From Actinomycetota bacterium (lineage in GTDB: Bacteria > Actinomycetota > Actinomycetes > S36-B12 > UBA5976), in assembly GCA_947486505.1 (NCBI GenBank), contig CANKTT010000034.1:1-13391 (forward strand): 13,391 nt of DNA. The letters run 5' to 3'. The position numbers and the translations under genes are program-made. The notes below the pieces were generated by a model, which did no database searches, was not told the DNA's origin, and saw only the letters and a list, made by a program, of their open reading frames with translations. Positions 5,395-12,890 of this stretch are shown one piece after another (the stretch's first letter is position 1; each line of letters opens with the position of its first letter).

Positions 5395-7482
5395 TTAGGG
5401 TGAAGTAAATCTGCCGATAGTACGTGGGGACAATCCAGCGTCATTCTTTTCAACAACCTGGATGCGAATTTTGTCTCCTGGTTTAGTATCGATGACCTCT
5501 GAAGCAGCTAAGTTTGATGTTTTTTTCCAAGAAGTCCACTTACTTCCATTTATTGAAACCCGAGTATAAAAACCTAGCGATTCATAATCACTTAGCGCCC
5601 GTGTCCACGTTGCAGTAACTCGATTTTTTCCGGAGGGAATCAAAGTCAGATTTGTTACTGCCTCTGGCTTAGTAGGTGAATACCGCGGAACGGTCATCTT
5701 TTTTTGTACGACGCTCGATACTCCAACAGTGTTAAAGCTTCGGAACTCAACATAGTAGGTTTTTCCAAGAATCCACTGAGCTGTTACAAATTCGCTATTT
5801 CTGGCTACGCGCCACTTATTCCAAGTCTTTTTACCATCTTCTGAAATCCTAAATTGATGCTTGGTCGTCGGTGCAAGATCTGTAGATTCTGCCGTCCAAA
5901 CAACTTTGGTTTTTGTTGTGCTAATACTTTTGATTGCAACCTTTTTTGACAACTTCGGCGGAAGTGCCACAGTCACTAAGGTTCGAATTCCGGGTAAAGA
6001 TGATTCGCCGATCGAAGCCTTAATTGAAACGACATACTTCCCCACAGGAACAACTTGCCCATTGAGATCCGTGCTGTTCCAGGCAAACTGTATTTGGCCC
6101 GATTCGACCTGGATTCCCGAGGTCGAATTCACTACCTGGCCATCGACTTTATTCAAAACCTCAACAGTCCAAGCTGCGTTAGCCGGAATCGTGGCCTTAA
6201 CGTCAATATTTCCAGTGCCATCTTGGTTAATCAATCGTGGCTCAACTGATACATCACTTATTTCAGGCGTAAGTAACTCAGTTGCTTCAGCGCGAATTTG
6301 GTCCAGGTATGGGTAAAGATAACGACCCGGGCAAACGGTCTTTCCGACGTCGCGGTGTCCAGATATAACTGGAGTAATCGCAGTCTGCCCTTTGCTATAT
6401 CTCGATAGTCCGGAAGTGTCTGTTGAAACCATTGAAGCGTTCGAACTTGGATCTATTCCATAAGGCGCTAACTTCCATGCCATTAAGGAAGCAATTGAAC
6501 TCACTAAGGCGTCTGGATTTGCTGGGGGCTTGGTGTCGTAGTTGCCGATTGCTGAAATCGCAAACGTGTTTGGATTAAAACCTGCAGTGTGCGCACCGAT
6601 CACCGGCAAGGCAGGTCCATCGCAAGGCTGCACGCTACCAAAAGTACATGCATTGCGACCCTCATAAACTGTTCCATATTGATCGACCAAAAAGTTGTAT
6701 GCCATGTCTGCATACTTCAAGCTTTTTGTGAAGTACGCATAAAGTGCACGCATCTGTGCTGGCGCTTGTTCTGGCGTGTAGTTGTTTGTTGAAGCAGTGT
6801 GGTGCACGAATCCAGCAACAATTTTTTTGCCCATTCTTGGGACCGGATCGCGCCAAGTTTCATCTGCACCCCATTGCGCCCGCGAAACTATGTTTGGCCG
6901 AGCCACAATCACGCCATCGGGTGTTACTGCGGGATCACCCGGAATAGGCACAGAGTTCAAACTACGCGCGTTAGTCAACAATGCGCGATCTTGATTGGTT
7001 TCTTGCGAGCCGATTAATTCCAATTGCAAATCTTTGGGCGCCAAACCCGATTTATTGCTCATGGTCACTTCAACTCCATCGGCAACTGCAGTCATCAGTG
7101 GATCGGTACCAAAGCGCGTATCAATGCCTTCCGAGCTACTGGAATCAACTCCGTGGTCATCGCTGAAGTGCAGTTCATTCCAACTCGACCATTTACCCGA
7201 CTCGCGAACTCGAGCCTTGAACATCGTGCCATTAGGCAGACTGCCTACCCAAGTTAAGCCAACAACCGAGAATGGTTTGATGGATTTGGGAATAACTAGT
7301 TCAGTGTTTATTCCATTCAGTGAACTGGATTTAACTAGAAGTTTCGGTGTAATCGACTGCACGGTGACCGGTGGTGCATAACCGGTAATTGCTTGGGATG
7401 GGGAGGTGGTAAGTGAGCCAACCCCGAACGCGGTGGCCAATAAGAGGCACAGCATGCGTAAGGACGTTTTGCGGGGAAGCAT
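5395..7482 (-). CDS. Secreted PGRP-type N-acetylmuramoyl-L-alanine amidase
   Basis: This 695-residue exported protein has a signal peptide (1-31, cleavage probably after SPSQA). An N-terminal beta-rich domain (about 40-160) follows, then an Amidase_2/PGRP domain (about 195-402), a FlgD-like Ig module (about 410-505) and two fibronectin III-like modules (about 510-600 and 605-693). In the catalytic domain, likely zinc ligands are H227 in FVHHTA, H376 in SGHRDVG and C384 in TVCPG. Y262 in AYNFLVD and the GAHTAGFN stretch at 296-303 match the peptidoglycan pocket. It should cut the bond between N-acetylmuramic acid and the L-Ala of stem peptides. The ATG at 7482 has GGGAG nine bases upstream. 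The gene diverges from the LCP gene and leads TIGR03089, with no gap. A WxxW motif recurs in three modules. The accessory modules may bind wall polymer; that is inference. Confidence 0.93.
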   Translation of the reverse strand: MLPRKTSLRMLCLLLATAFGVGSLTTSPSQAITGYAPPVTVQSITPKLLVKSSSLNGINTELVIPKSIKPFSVVGLTWVGSLPNGTMFKARVRESGKWSSWNELHFSDDHGVDSSSSEGIDTRFGTDPLMTAVADGVEVTMSNKSGLAPKDLQLELIGSQETNQDRALLTNARSLNSVPIPGDPAVTPDGVIVARPNIVSRAQWGADETWRDPVPRMGKKIVAGFVHHTASTNNYTPEQAPAQMRALYAYFTKSLKYADMAYNFLVDQYGTVYEGRNACTFGSVQPCDGPALPVIGAHTAGFNPNTFAISAIGNYDTKPPANPDALVSSIASLMAWKLAPYGIDPSSNASMVSTDTSGLSRYSKGQTAITPVISGHRDVGKTVCPGRYLYPYLDQIRAEATELLTPEISDVSVEPRLINQDGTGNIDVKATIPANAAWTVEVLNKVDGQVVNSTSGIQVESGQIQFAWNSTDLNGQVVPVGKYVVSIKASIGESSLPGIRTLVTVALPPKLSKKVAIKSISTTKTKVVWTAESTDLAPTTKHQFRISEDGKKTWNKWRVARNSEFVTAQWILGKTYYVEFRSFNTVGVSSVVQKKMTVPRYSPTKPEAVTNLTLIPSGKNRVTATWTRALSDYESLGFYTRVSINGSKWTSWKKTSNLAASEVIDTKPGDKIRIQVVEKNDAGLSPRTIGRFTSP

Positions 7483-7508
7483 AACTACAGTCTCCCAGAA
7501 AACTAGTC

Positions 7509-7514
7509 ACAATA
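7509..7514 (-). promoter_or_regulatory. Possible -10 element of the amidase gene
   Basis: TATTGT on the minus strand lies 26 bases before the amidase ATG and upstream of its GGGAG ribosome site, leaving a leader of about 20 bases. No convincing -35 is visible. The 203-bp gap between amidase and LCP genes must hold the promoters of both. Confidence 0.3.
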
Positions 7515-7603
7515 ACCTCATCTGCCACACTGGTTTTCGGTTGTGTTTGACAAGTTTTGGCTGAAATCATCAATAGAAATGGGTAAATCCGTTACCTAAA
7601 AAG

Positions 7604-7651
7604 ATGACGTACGATCATATGGTGTCCGAGACGGACCCCTACCGCAGCTAG
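7604..7651 (+). other. Possible 15-codon leader ORF before the LCP gene
   Basis: ATG at 7604 opens a 15-codon frame (MTYDHMVSETDPYRS) ending in TAG at 7651, 34 bases before the LCP start. An AAAAAG stretch precedes it, a poor ribosome site. A C/G-rich segment with short complementary pieces (7642-7663) lies between it and the LCP ribosome site. It could be a leader peptide or simply chance, since frames of this length are common. Confidence 0.2.
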
Positions 7652-7685
7652 GCGGCTGGGCGGCAATTTTTTGGAGAGTCAGGAA

Positions 7686-8843
7686 ATGGGTAAGCATCGC
7701 GCGCTAAGCACGAAATCAAACACCCATCCTTTGCTGCGAAAGGTCACAGCGGCTGTTTCGATTCTCATTCTGATTGCAACCTCGCTTGGAGGTGGCGCAG
7801 TCTACGCAATCAATGGCCTTGGTAAAAATATCAATGCCCTTGACACAAGTGACTTAAACAATCAGAAACGTCCCGAGACCGTCATCCAAACTGACACAAG
7901 TGCGACCAATATTCTGATCATGGGTTCAGACTCAAGAGCTGGAACAAATGGTTCTTACGGAAGTGTTGAGGGTGCTCGCTCTGATACGACTCTGTTGGTT
8001 CACATCTATAAGGGTCGCAAAGCCGCTACCGTTGTTTCAATTCCTCGCGATAGTTTTGTGGAAATCGCAGGTTGCAAAATGTTAGATGGCAAATCTTCAA
8101 GTCCATACGAAACTAAATTTAATGCTGCCTTTGCTATTGGTGGTCCGATCTGCACCGTTCAGACCGTGGAAAAACTTACAAACGTTCGAATCAACAATTT
8201 TGTTGTTGTTGACTTTGAAGCGTTCAAAAAGGTTGTAGATGCTCTCGGTGGAGTCGAGGTTTGCTTGACTTCGCCGGCTTACGATCCGATTGTTCCAGGG
8301 CGGGGCGGATCTGGTTTGAACTTACCGGCAGGTTATAGCAACATCACCGGGGAGCAAGCATTGGCTTTCGTTCGTGCCCGCGAATCGCTCGGTGACGGAA
8401 GTGACCTTGGTCGAATTTCTCGTCAGCAAGAATTTATCGGATCTATGATCCGAGGCATGGTGGAAAAGGGACTACTTACCAATCCGGCAATGATCTACCG
8501 AGTTTTGAATGTCGTCACAAGTTCAATAACTACGAATTCTGAATTTGCTTCAATCACCGAACTCCAAGACTTTGCACTTTCACTTGGATCATTAAAGCCG
8601 AGCAAAATCAACTTTGTGACGACACCTTACGAGATGGTAGGTAAGGGCAATGTTGGGTGGACGTCTGAGGCAGATGAGTTGTGGTCCGCCCTTCGCAGGG
8701 ATCAGCCTTGGCCAGCGCCTGCAGTAACAGTGTCGGCCAGTCCAGGATCTTCGGCATCAGCAACTCCTAAGCCAAGCCCGACTAAGACATCCATCACTGC
8801 AGCGGCGGCAACTTGTACTGAGGGAAACAATCGCGTCAAGTAA
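7686..8843 (+). CDS. LytR-CpsA-Psr (LCP) family cell-wall glycopolymer ligase
   Basis: From ATG 7686 the protein has 385 residues: a short basic cytosolic tail, one membrane helix (about 20-42), the extracellular LCP domain (about 74-260) and a Pro/Ser/Thr/Ala-rich C-terminus (about 340-378). Core motifs are IMGSDSRAG (78-86), RSDTTLLVHI (98-107), SIPRDSF (118-124), VVVDFEAF (173-180), ITGEQALAFVRAR (220-232) and LGRISRQQEF (241-250). The conserved Asp and Arg residues bind the pyrophosphate of lipid-linked glycans. LCP enzymes transfer such glycans (arabinogalactan in mycobacteria, teichoic acids in Firmicutes) to peptidoglycan. No LytR_C domain is seen. I prefer ATG 7686, with GGAG nine bases upstream, over an in-frame TTG at 7671, which overlaps that ribosome site. 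It is divergent from the amidase gene and abuts the convergent GT2 gene. Confidence 0.94.
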   Translation: MGKHRALSTKSNTHPLLRKVTAAVSILILIATSLGGGAVYAINGLGKNINALDTSDLNNQKRPETVIQTDTSATNILIMGSDSRAGTNGSYGSVEGARSDTTLLVHIYKGRKAATVVSIPRDSFVEIAGCKMLDGKSSSPYETKFNAAFAIGGPICTVQTVEKLTNVRINNFVVVDFEAFKKVVDALGGVEVCLTSPAYDPIVPGRGGSGLNLPAGYSNITGEQALAFVRARESLGDGSDLGRISRQQEFIGSMIRGMVEKGLLTNPAMIYRVLNVVTSSITTNSEFASITELQDFALSLGSLKPSKINFVTTPYEMVGKGNVGWTSEADELWSALRRDQPWPAPAVTVSASPGSSASATPKPSPTKTSITAAAATCTEGNNRVK

Positions 8844-9845
8844 CTAGCTTGATTTAGAACGGCTAGTCAAGAAACCAATTCCCCAGGACATTTGCATTGT
8901 CATCAAAACAACTGGCAACCAAAGTGCGCCACTGCGTGCCCGCTTAACTAAGCTCAGCGATGAAATCAAGGTCAGAAACACATAACTCGCTGGCGCCAAG
9001 AATCCCCAAAATGCGAGTGGGGAAATCTGAAACGCACTTCCTATGCATCCAAGGATTGTTCCACCGATGATTCCAACAACTGCAACTGGCGGCGCGTAGT
9101 AACGCAAAGCAGATTTGCGCATGCGAGTTTCGGGATGTCGGCGCATTACTTCGTGACGCCAAGAACCGTATTCAAAATACTGTTTTGCCAGTTTGCTGAT
9201 AGATGGCCGAGGTCGATACTTCACAAACAGTGCTGGGTTAAACCAAACCGTTCCACCAGTTTCCCGGATTCGATGATTCATTTCCCAATCTTGTGCCCGG
9301 GCAAATGCCGGATCGTAACCACCGACTCGTTCCAGCGCACTTCGCTTGAAAGCACCTAGGTAGACGGTCTCAGTTGGTCCTTCATTGCCGCCAGTATGAA
9401 ACGAAGCCGAACCGACGCCAAGTGGGGATGTCATGGCAGCAGCCACGGCTTTTTCAAAACTGGTCACACCACGCGCGCCCATAATGCCACCGACATTGTC
9501 CGCTCCAGTGCGAATCAAAGTCTCAACTGCGGTGCGAATATACCCATCGGAAAGTTCACTGTGCGCATCTACCCGAACGACGATCTCTTGCGTGGTTGCC
9601 GCTAGCGCTGCATTTAAACCTTCCGGCGTTCGTCCTGTTGGATTGTGCACTGAACTTACTCGAGCATCACCAGCACAAATGCGTTTGGCTACTTCGTCCG
9701 TTTTGTCGGTTGATGGCCCTAGTGCTAACACGACTTGAATTTGGCCGGCATAATCCTGAGACAAAATCGCCAGTACTGCTGCTTCCAAGTAGTTCTCTTC
9801 GTTTAGGACCGGCATCACTACCGCTACATCTGGCCACTGCATCAC
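8844..9845 (-). CDS. Membrane-associated family 2 glycosyltransferase
   Basis: The 333-residue protein has an N-terminal GT-A domain and about three C-terminal membrane helices (roughly 251-270, 275-299 and 307-326). Visible motifs are VVMPVLNEENYL (9-20) opening the nucleotide-sugar site, VRVDAHSEL (90-98) with the metal-binding DxH, AQDWEMNHRIRETGG (184-198) with the likely catalytic acid region, and RPRPSISKLAKQYFEYG (211-227). The layout is like ExoA-type exopolysaccharide transferases that act on lipid-linked acceptors at the inner membrane face. Donor and acceptor are unknown. GTG at 9845 and ATG at 9842 are both possible starts, with no ribosome site. A TAGCGT six bases before the GTG favours a leaderless mRNA from GTG. 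Its stop touches the LCP stop with no gap, and it diverges from ugd, whose product UDP-glucuronate may be a donor (inference). Confidence 0.9.
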   Translation of the reverse strand: MMQWPDVAVVMPVLNEENYLEAAVLAILSQDYAGQIQVVLALGPSTDKTDEVAKRICAGDARVSSVHNPTGRTPEGLNAALAATTQEIVVRVDAHSELSDGYIRTAVETLIRTGADNVGGIMGARGVTSFEKAVAAAMTSPLGVGSASFHTGGNEGPTETVYLGAFKRSALERVGGYDPAFARAQDWEMNHRIRETGGTVWFNPALFVKYRPRPSISKLAKQYFEYGSWRHEVMRRHPETRMRKSALRYYAPPVAVVGIIGGTILGCIGSAFQISPLAFWGFLAPASYVFLTLISSLSLVKRARSGALWLPVVLMTMQMSWGIGFLTSRSKSS

Positions 9846-9851
9846 AAGATA

Positions 9852-9857
9852 ACGCTA
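9852..9857 (-). promoter_or_regulatory. Candidate leaderless promoter -10 of the GT2 gene
   Basis: TAGCGT (a TANNNT-type -10) on the minus strand ends six bases before the GTG start, so transcription would begin at or near the start codon. Its -35 region would lie across the opposing -10 of ugd and into the ugd start. It matches consensus at three hexamer positions only; geometry is the main support. Confidence 0.35.
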
Positions 9858-9866
9858 TCGGTTAAC

Positions 9867-9872
9867 TAAACT
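9867..9872 (+). promoter_or_regulatory. Candidate leaderless promoter -10 of ugd
   Basis: TAAACT ends six bases before the ATG at 9879. There is no Shine-Dalgarno in the six bases between, so a leaderless mRNA starting at the A of ATG fits. The whole intergenic region is 33 bp, and the -35 region would overlap the GT2 -10 and start region. Confidence 0.45.
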
Positions 9873-9878
9873 AATTCC

Positions 9879-11210
9879 ATGGCGCGTATCTCTGTAATCG
9901 GGACCGGATATCTCGGCGTAACTCACGCAGCTTGCATGGCTAGCGTAGGTCATGATGTTGTCGCACTTGATGTTGATGAAAACAAAGTCACCTCTCTGGC
10001 TGCAGGCATAGTTCCTTTTCACGAACCAGGATTACCCGAACTTCTTCAAGAATCCTTAGCCGCTGGAAAAATCCATTTCACAACAAGCTGGGACGATGTT
10101 GCAGCCGAAGCCGACGTGCACTTTTTGTGTGTTGGTACTCCACAATCACCAGAATCACCAGCTGCAGATCTTTCCCAGATTAAGTCCGCTGTTCAATCTC
10201 TAGCTCCACTGCTGACTAAGCCTTGTTTAGTTGTTGGCAAGTCAACTGTTCCAGTTGGGACTGCAAAGTGGATTTCAGAATATTTAGTAGCTAATTCACC
10301 AGCTGGACAAGATGTCCATTTAGTTTGGAATCCAGAATTTCTTCGTGAAGGATTCGCTGTAGAAGACACGCTGCATCCAGATCGCATTGTCCTGGGAGTC
10401 AAATCAGATTCTGATGTGCAAGCGCTTACCGATATTTACGCCACAGCACTTGAAGGAAGTACTCCGTTAGTTGTAACTGACTATGCGACAGCAGAACTAG
10501 TTAAAGTCGCGGCAAACGCTTTCTTGGCAACAAAGATTTCATTTATAAACGCTTTTGCCTACTTGGCGGACGAAGTCGGTGCGGATGTAGGCACGTTGGC
10601 CGATGCAATTGGGCACGACACCAGAATCGGAAGGCGTTTCCTAAATGCTGGAATTGGATTTGGTGGCGGTTGCTTACCTAAAGACATCCGCGCACTACAG
10701 GCACGCGCAGATGAACTCGGACTTAGTGAGCACTTCGAGTTTCTGAAGAATATGGATGAAGTTAATAAGTCGCGAAGAGATTACGTTGTCGAACTAGCGA
10801 CCCGTAATCTTGGTTCACTTAATGGCAAAACCATTGCCATTTTGGGTGCTGCGTTCAAGCCAGACAGCGATGACATCCGTGATTCACCAGCCCTCGACAT
10901 TGCAGTAATGCTGGCTAAGGCTGGAGCAAATATTCGCTTGCACGATCCCGTTGCATTGCCACAAGTGCGAACTAGAAACCTTCCGATTCATGCGATCGAT
11001 AATGTCGAAGAAGTATTCGACGGCTCCGATTTGGTATTGCACTTAACTGAATGGAAGCTATACCGCGAATTGGATCCGAAAATCATCGGCGAAAAGGTTG
11101 CGCAAAAACGCATCATCGATGGTCGCAATTGCCTGGATTTAAACCTTTGGAAAAATGCGGGTTGGCAGGTTACTTATCTTGGGAAACCAGGTTCGCAAGC
11201 TGTGCTTTAA
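9879..11210 (+). CDS. ugd: UDP-glucose 6-dehydrogenase
   Basis: The 443-residue protein has the full UDP-glucose/GDP-mannose dehydrogenase layout. GTGYLG (8-13) is the NAD-binding loop. KSTVPVGT (121-128) and NPEFLREG (151-158) follow. The central domain has [20 protein letters not shown] (205-224). The catalytic cysteine is C265 in GGGCLPKD (262-269). The UDP-binding C-terminal domain starts with [16 protein letters not shown] (323-338) and ends with DGRN (414-417). The enzyme oxidises UDP-glucose to UDP-glucuronate with two NAD+ in the cytosol, supplying acidic sugar for surface polymers. Length and motifs fit UDP-glucose better than GDP-mannose or UDP-ManNAc dehydrogenases, but this is not proven. 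The last 41 bases overlap the end of purE on the other strand. It diverges from the GT2 gene. Confidence 0.93.
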   Translation: MARISVIGTGYLGVTHAACMASVGHDVVALDVDENKVTSLAAGIVPFHEPGLPELLQESLAAGKIHFTTSWDDVAAEADVHFLCVGTPQSPESPAADLSQIKSAVQSLAPLLTKPCLVVGKSTVPVGTAKWISEYLVANSPAGQDVHLVWNPEFLREGFAVEDTLHPDRIVLGVKSDSDVQALTDIYATALEGSTPLVVTDYATAELVKVAANAFLATKISFINAFAYLADEVGADVGTLADAIGHDTRIGRRFLNAGIGFGGGCLPKDIRALQARADELGLSEHFEFLKNMDEVNKSRRDYVVELATRNLGSLNGKTIAILGAAFKPDSDDIRDSPALDIAVMLAKAGANIRLHDPVALPQVRTRNLPIHAIDNVEEVFDGSDLVLHLTEWKLYRELDPKIIGEKVAQKRIIDGRNCLDLNLWKNAGWQVTYLGKPGSQAVL

Positions 11211-11700
11211 GTGCATCGCCTTTATCAATTGCAACCTGACGCATGTCGACTTGAAACTTTTCTAGTTTCTGCGTTAACTCAGTTCCCAAGTCATCACCAG
11301 AGCTTGCAATAATTCGCGCTGCAAGTAGGCCAGCATTCTTTGCATTACCAATTCCAACTGTTGCAACTGGAACACCTGCAGGCATCTGGACTATTGAGAG
11401 CAAGGAGTCCAAGCCTTCTAAGTGAGTTAGTGGCACTGGCACACCAATCACCGGCAAAGTTGTGATCGAGGCAACCATGCCTGGTAAGTGTGCTGCGCCA
11501 CCTGCGCCAGCAATGATTACTCGAATCCCACTTGCTACTGCTTGTTTAGCGTAGGAAACCATGTCTTCAGGCATGCGATGCGCGGAAACGACTTCGGCCT
11601 TATAGCTGATACCAAGCTCGTCAAGGATTTGGGCGGCTGGTGCCATAGTTTCCCAATCCGAATCACTACCCATGATGATGCCAACTAATGCATTACTCAT
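11170..11700 (-). CDS. purE: 5-(carboxyamino)imidazole ribonucleotide mutase
   Basis: The 176-residue protein is a class I PurE. Motifs are GSDSDW (11-16), which binds the substrate phosphate, SAHRMPE (39-45) with the catalytic H41, [11 protein letters not shown] (65-75) and [16 protein letters not shown] (100-115). It converts N5-CAIR, made by PurK, to CAIR in de novo purine synthesis. The ATG at 11700 has AGGAG seven bases upstream. The ATG overlaps the purK end by eight bases (ATGAGTAA), so the two are translationally coupled. The C-terminal tail past about residue 140 is helical and charged, and its last 41 bases are antisense to the end of ugd, which is convergent. Confidence 0.97.
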   Translation of the reverse strand: MSNALVGIIMGSDSDWETMAPAAQILDELGISYKAEVVSAHRMPEDMVSYAKQAVASGIRVIIAGAGGAAHLPGMVASITTLPVIGVPVPLTHLEGLDSLLSIVQMPAGVPVATVGIGNAKNAGLLAARIIASSGDDLGTELTQKLEKFQVDMRQVAIDKGDALKAQLANLVSQDK

Positions 11701-12844
11701 CGATTACTCCTGTGAGATAGTCGGCTGCATGCCACGCGCGTTGCAGTAAGTCTTCAATGTTGCCACCTGTTGCATTCACATGGCCAATCTTGCGACCTGG
11801 GCGAACTTCCTTGCCATACAAATGCACTTTGATGCCTGGGTCGCGGGCCATGATGTGACGAAATGCGCTGTGGAGATCGCCAAGATCTTTACCTAGCAAA
11901 TTCACCATCACAGTCTGTGGTCCGGTTGGTGCCGGTGAACCTAGTGGCCAATCCAAAACCGCACGCAAGTGATTTTCGAATTGGCTAGTCACTGCCCCAT
12001 CCATCGACCAGTGACCTGAATTATGCGGACGCATTGCTAGTTCGTTAACTAAAATCTCGGAACCAGTGTCGAAGAGTTCAACCGCAAGCATGCCGTGTAC
12101 ATCCAACAGATCAGCAATCTTGATCGCCATCGCTTGTGCTTTAGCAGCGCGCTCGGGATCTAAGTCAGGACATGGTGCAATAACTTCATGGCAGATTCCA
12201 TCGGTTTGCGTGGACTTAACAACTGGGTATGCCACACATTGGCCATGTGGGCTGCGTGCAACTTGAGCCGCAAGTTCGCGGGTGAATGGCACTAGTTCTT
12301 CGGCTAACACTCGATTTCCAGCAGCGTGGATTTCGTTAATGATTTCTAAAGCTTCCGCCCAAGACTTAACTACCCAAACGCCTTTGCCGTCGTATCCACC
12401 GCGTGCAGTTTTTAGGATCAATGGCCAACCAGCCGAATTACCAAATTCAGTTAAGTCAGATTCCGAAGTGATTTCTTTCCATTTCGGACAAGGTATCCCA
12501 GCGGAAGTTAATGCACTTCGCATTTCAATTTTGTCTTGCGCAAATTTCAATGCGTGTGGCCCCGGACGAACTGACACTCCAAGTTTTTGAAGTTCTTCTA
12601 GGTACTCAGTTGGTACATGTTCATGATCAAAAGTAATCACATCACATTCCAAGGCAAACGCCTTCAAAGCTTCCCAATCTTCATGGGAACCAACAACGGT
12701 GTCTGGAATTACTTGAGCAGCACTATGGGTGGCAGATGCAGAAAGTACTCGGAGATGAATCCCAAGATTGATTGCAGCTGGTTGCATCATGCGGGCAAGT
12801 TGGCCACCGCCAATAACGCCGACTCGAGGGGTGCTCACTGTCAT
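11693..12844 (-). CDS. purK: 5-(carboxyamino)imidazole ribonucleotide synthase
   Basis: The 383-residue ATP-grasp protein carries out the ATP- and bicarbonate-dependent carboxylation of AIR to N5-CAIR, feeding PurE. Motifs are [12 protein letters not shown] (9-20) in the N-terminal domain, TFDHEHVP (71-78), [14 protein letters not shown] (144-157) in the ATP-binding loop, E183 of [22 protein letters not shown] (266-280) in the metal/ATP site, and [13 protein letters not shown] (344-356) near the C-terminus. The ATG at 12844 has only a weak AGG before it, and the protein starts normally for the family. It overlaps purE by eight bases. The CPBP gene ends 46 bp upstream on the same strand, so it may be read through from there; I see no clear promoter in the gap. 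Confidence 0.97.
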   Translation of the reverse strand: MTVSTPRVGVIGGGQLARMMQPAAINLGIHLRVLSASATHSAAQVIPDTVVGSHEDWEALKAFALECDVITFDHEHVPTEYLEELQKLGVSVRPGPHALKFAQDKIEMRSALTSAGIPCPKWKEITSESDLTEFGNSAGWPLILKTARGGYDGKGVWVVKSWAEALEIINEIHAAGNRVLAEELVPFTRELAAQVARSPHGQCVAYPVVKSTQTDGICHEVIAPCPDLDPERAAKAQAMAIKIADLLDVHGMLAVELFDTGSEILVNELAMRPHNSGHWSMDGAVTSQFENHLRAVLDWPLGSPAPTGPQTVMVNLLGKDLGDLHSAFRHIMARDPGIKVHLYGKEVRPGRKIGHVNATGGNIEDLLQRAWHAADYLTGVIDE

Positions 12845-12890
12845 AAGCCTAGTTGGCTTTTCTACCAGAGAAAATTGGTTGAGTTTTGCG

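Noticed and set aside
6589..7381. Several overlapping plus-strand frames antisense to the amidase
   Set aside because: They have shadow-type composition, and the amidase frame on the other strand has a signal peptide and catalytic motifs.
7547..7552. Perfect TTGACA as a -35 for the LCP gene
   Set aside because: The hexamer 17 bases downstream is TCAATA, a poor -10, and no good alternative lies at 16-19 bases.
9396..9865. Plus-strand frames antisense to the GT2 gene
   Set aside because: The GT2 motifs are unambiguous on the minus strand; the plus frames have no domain or start support.
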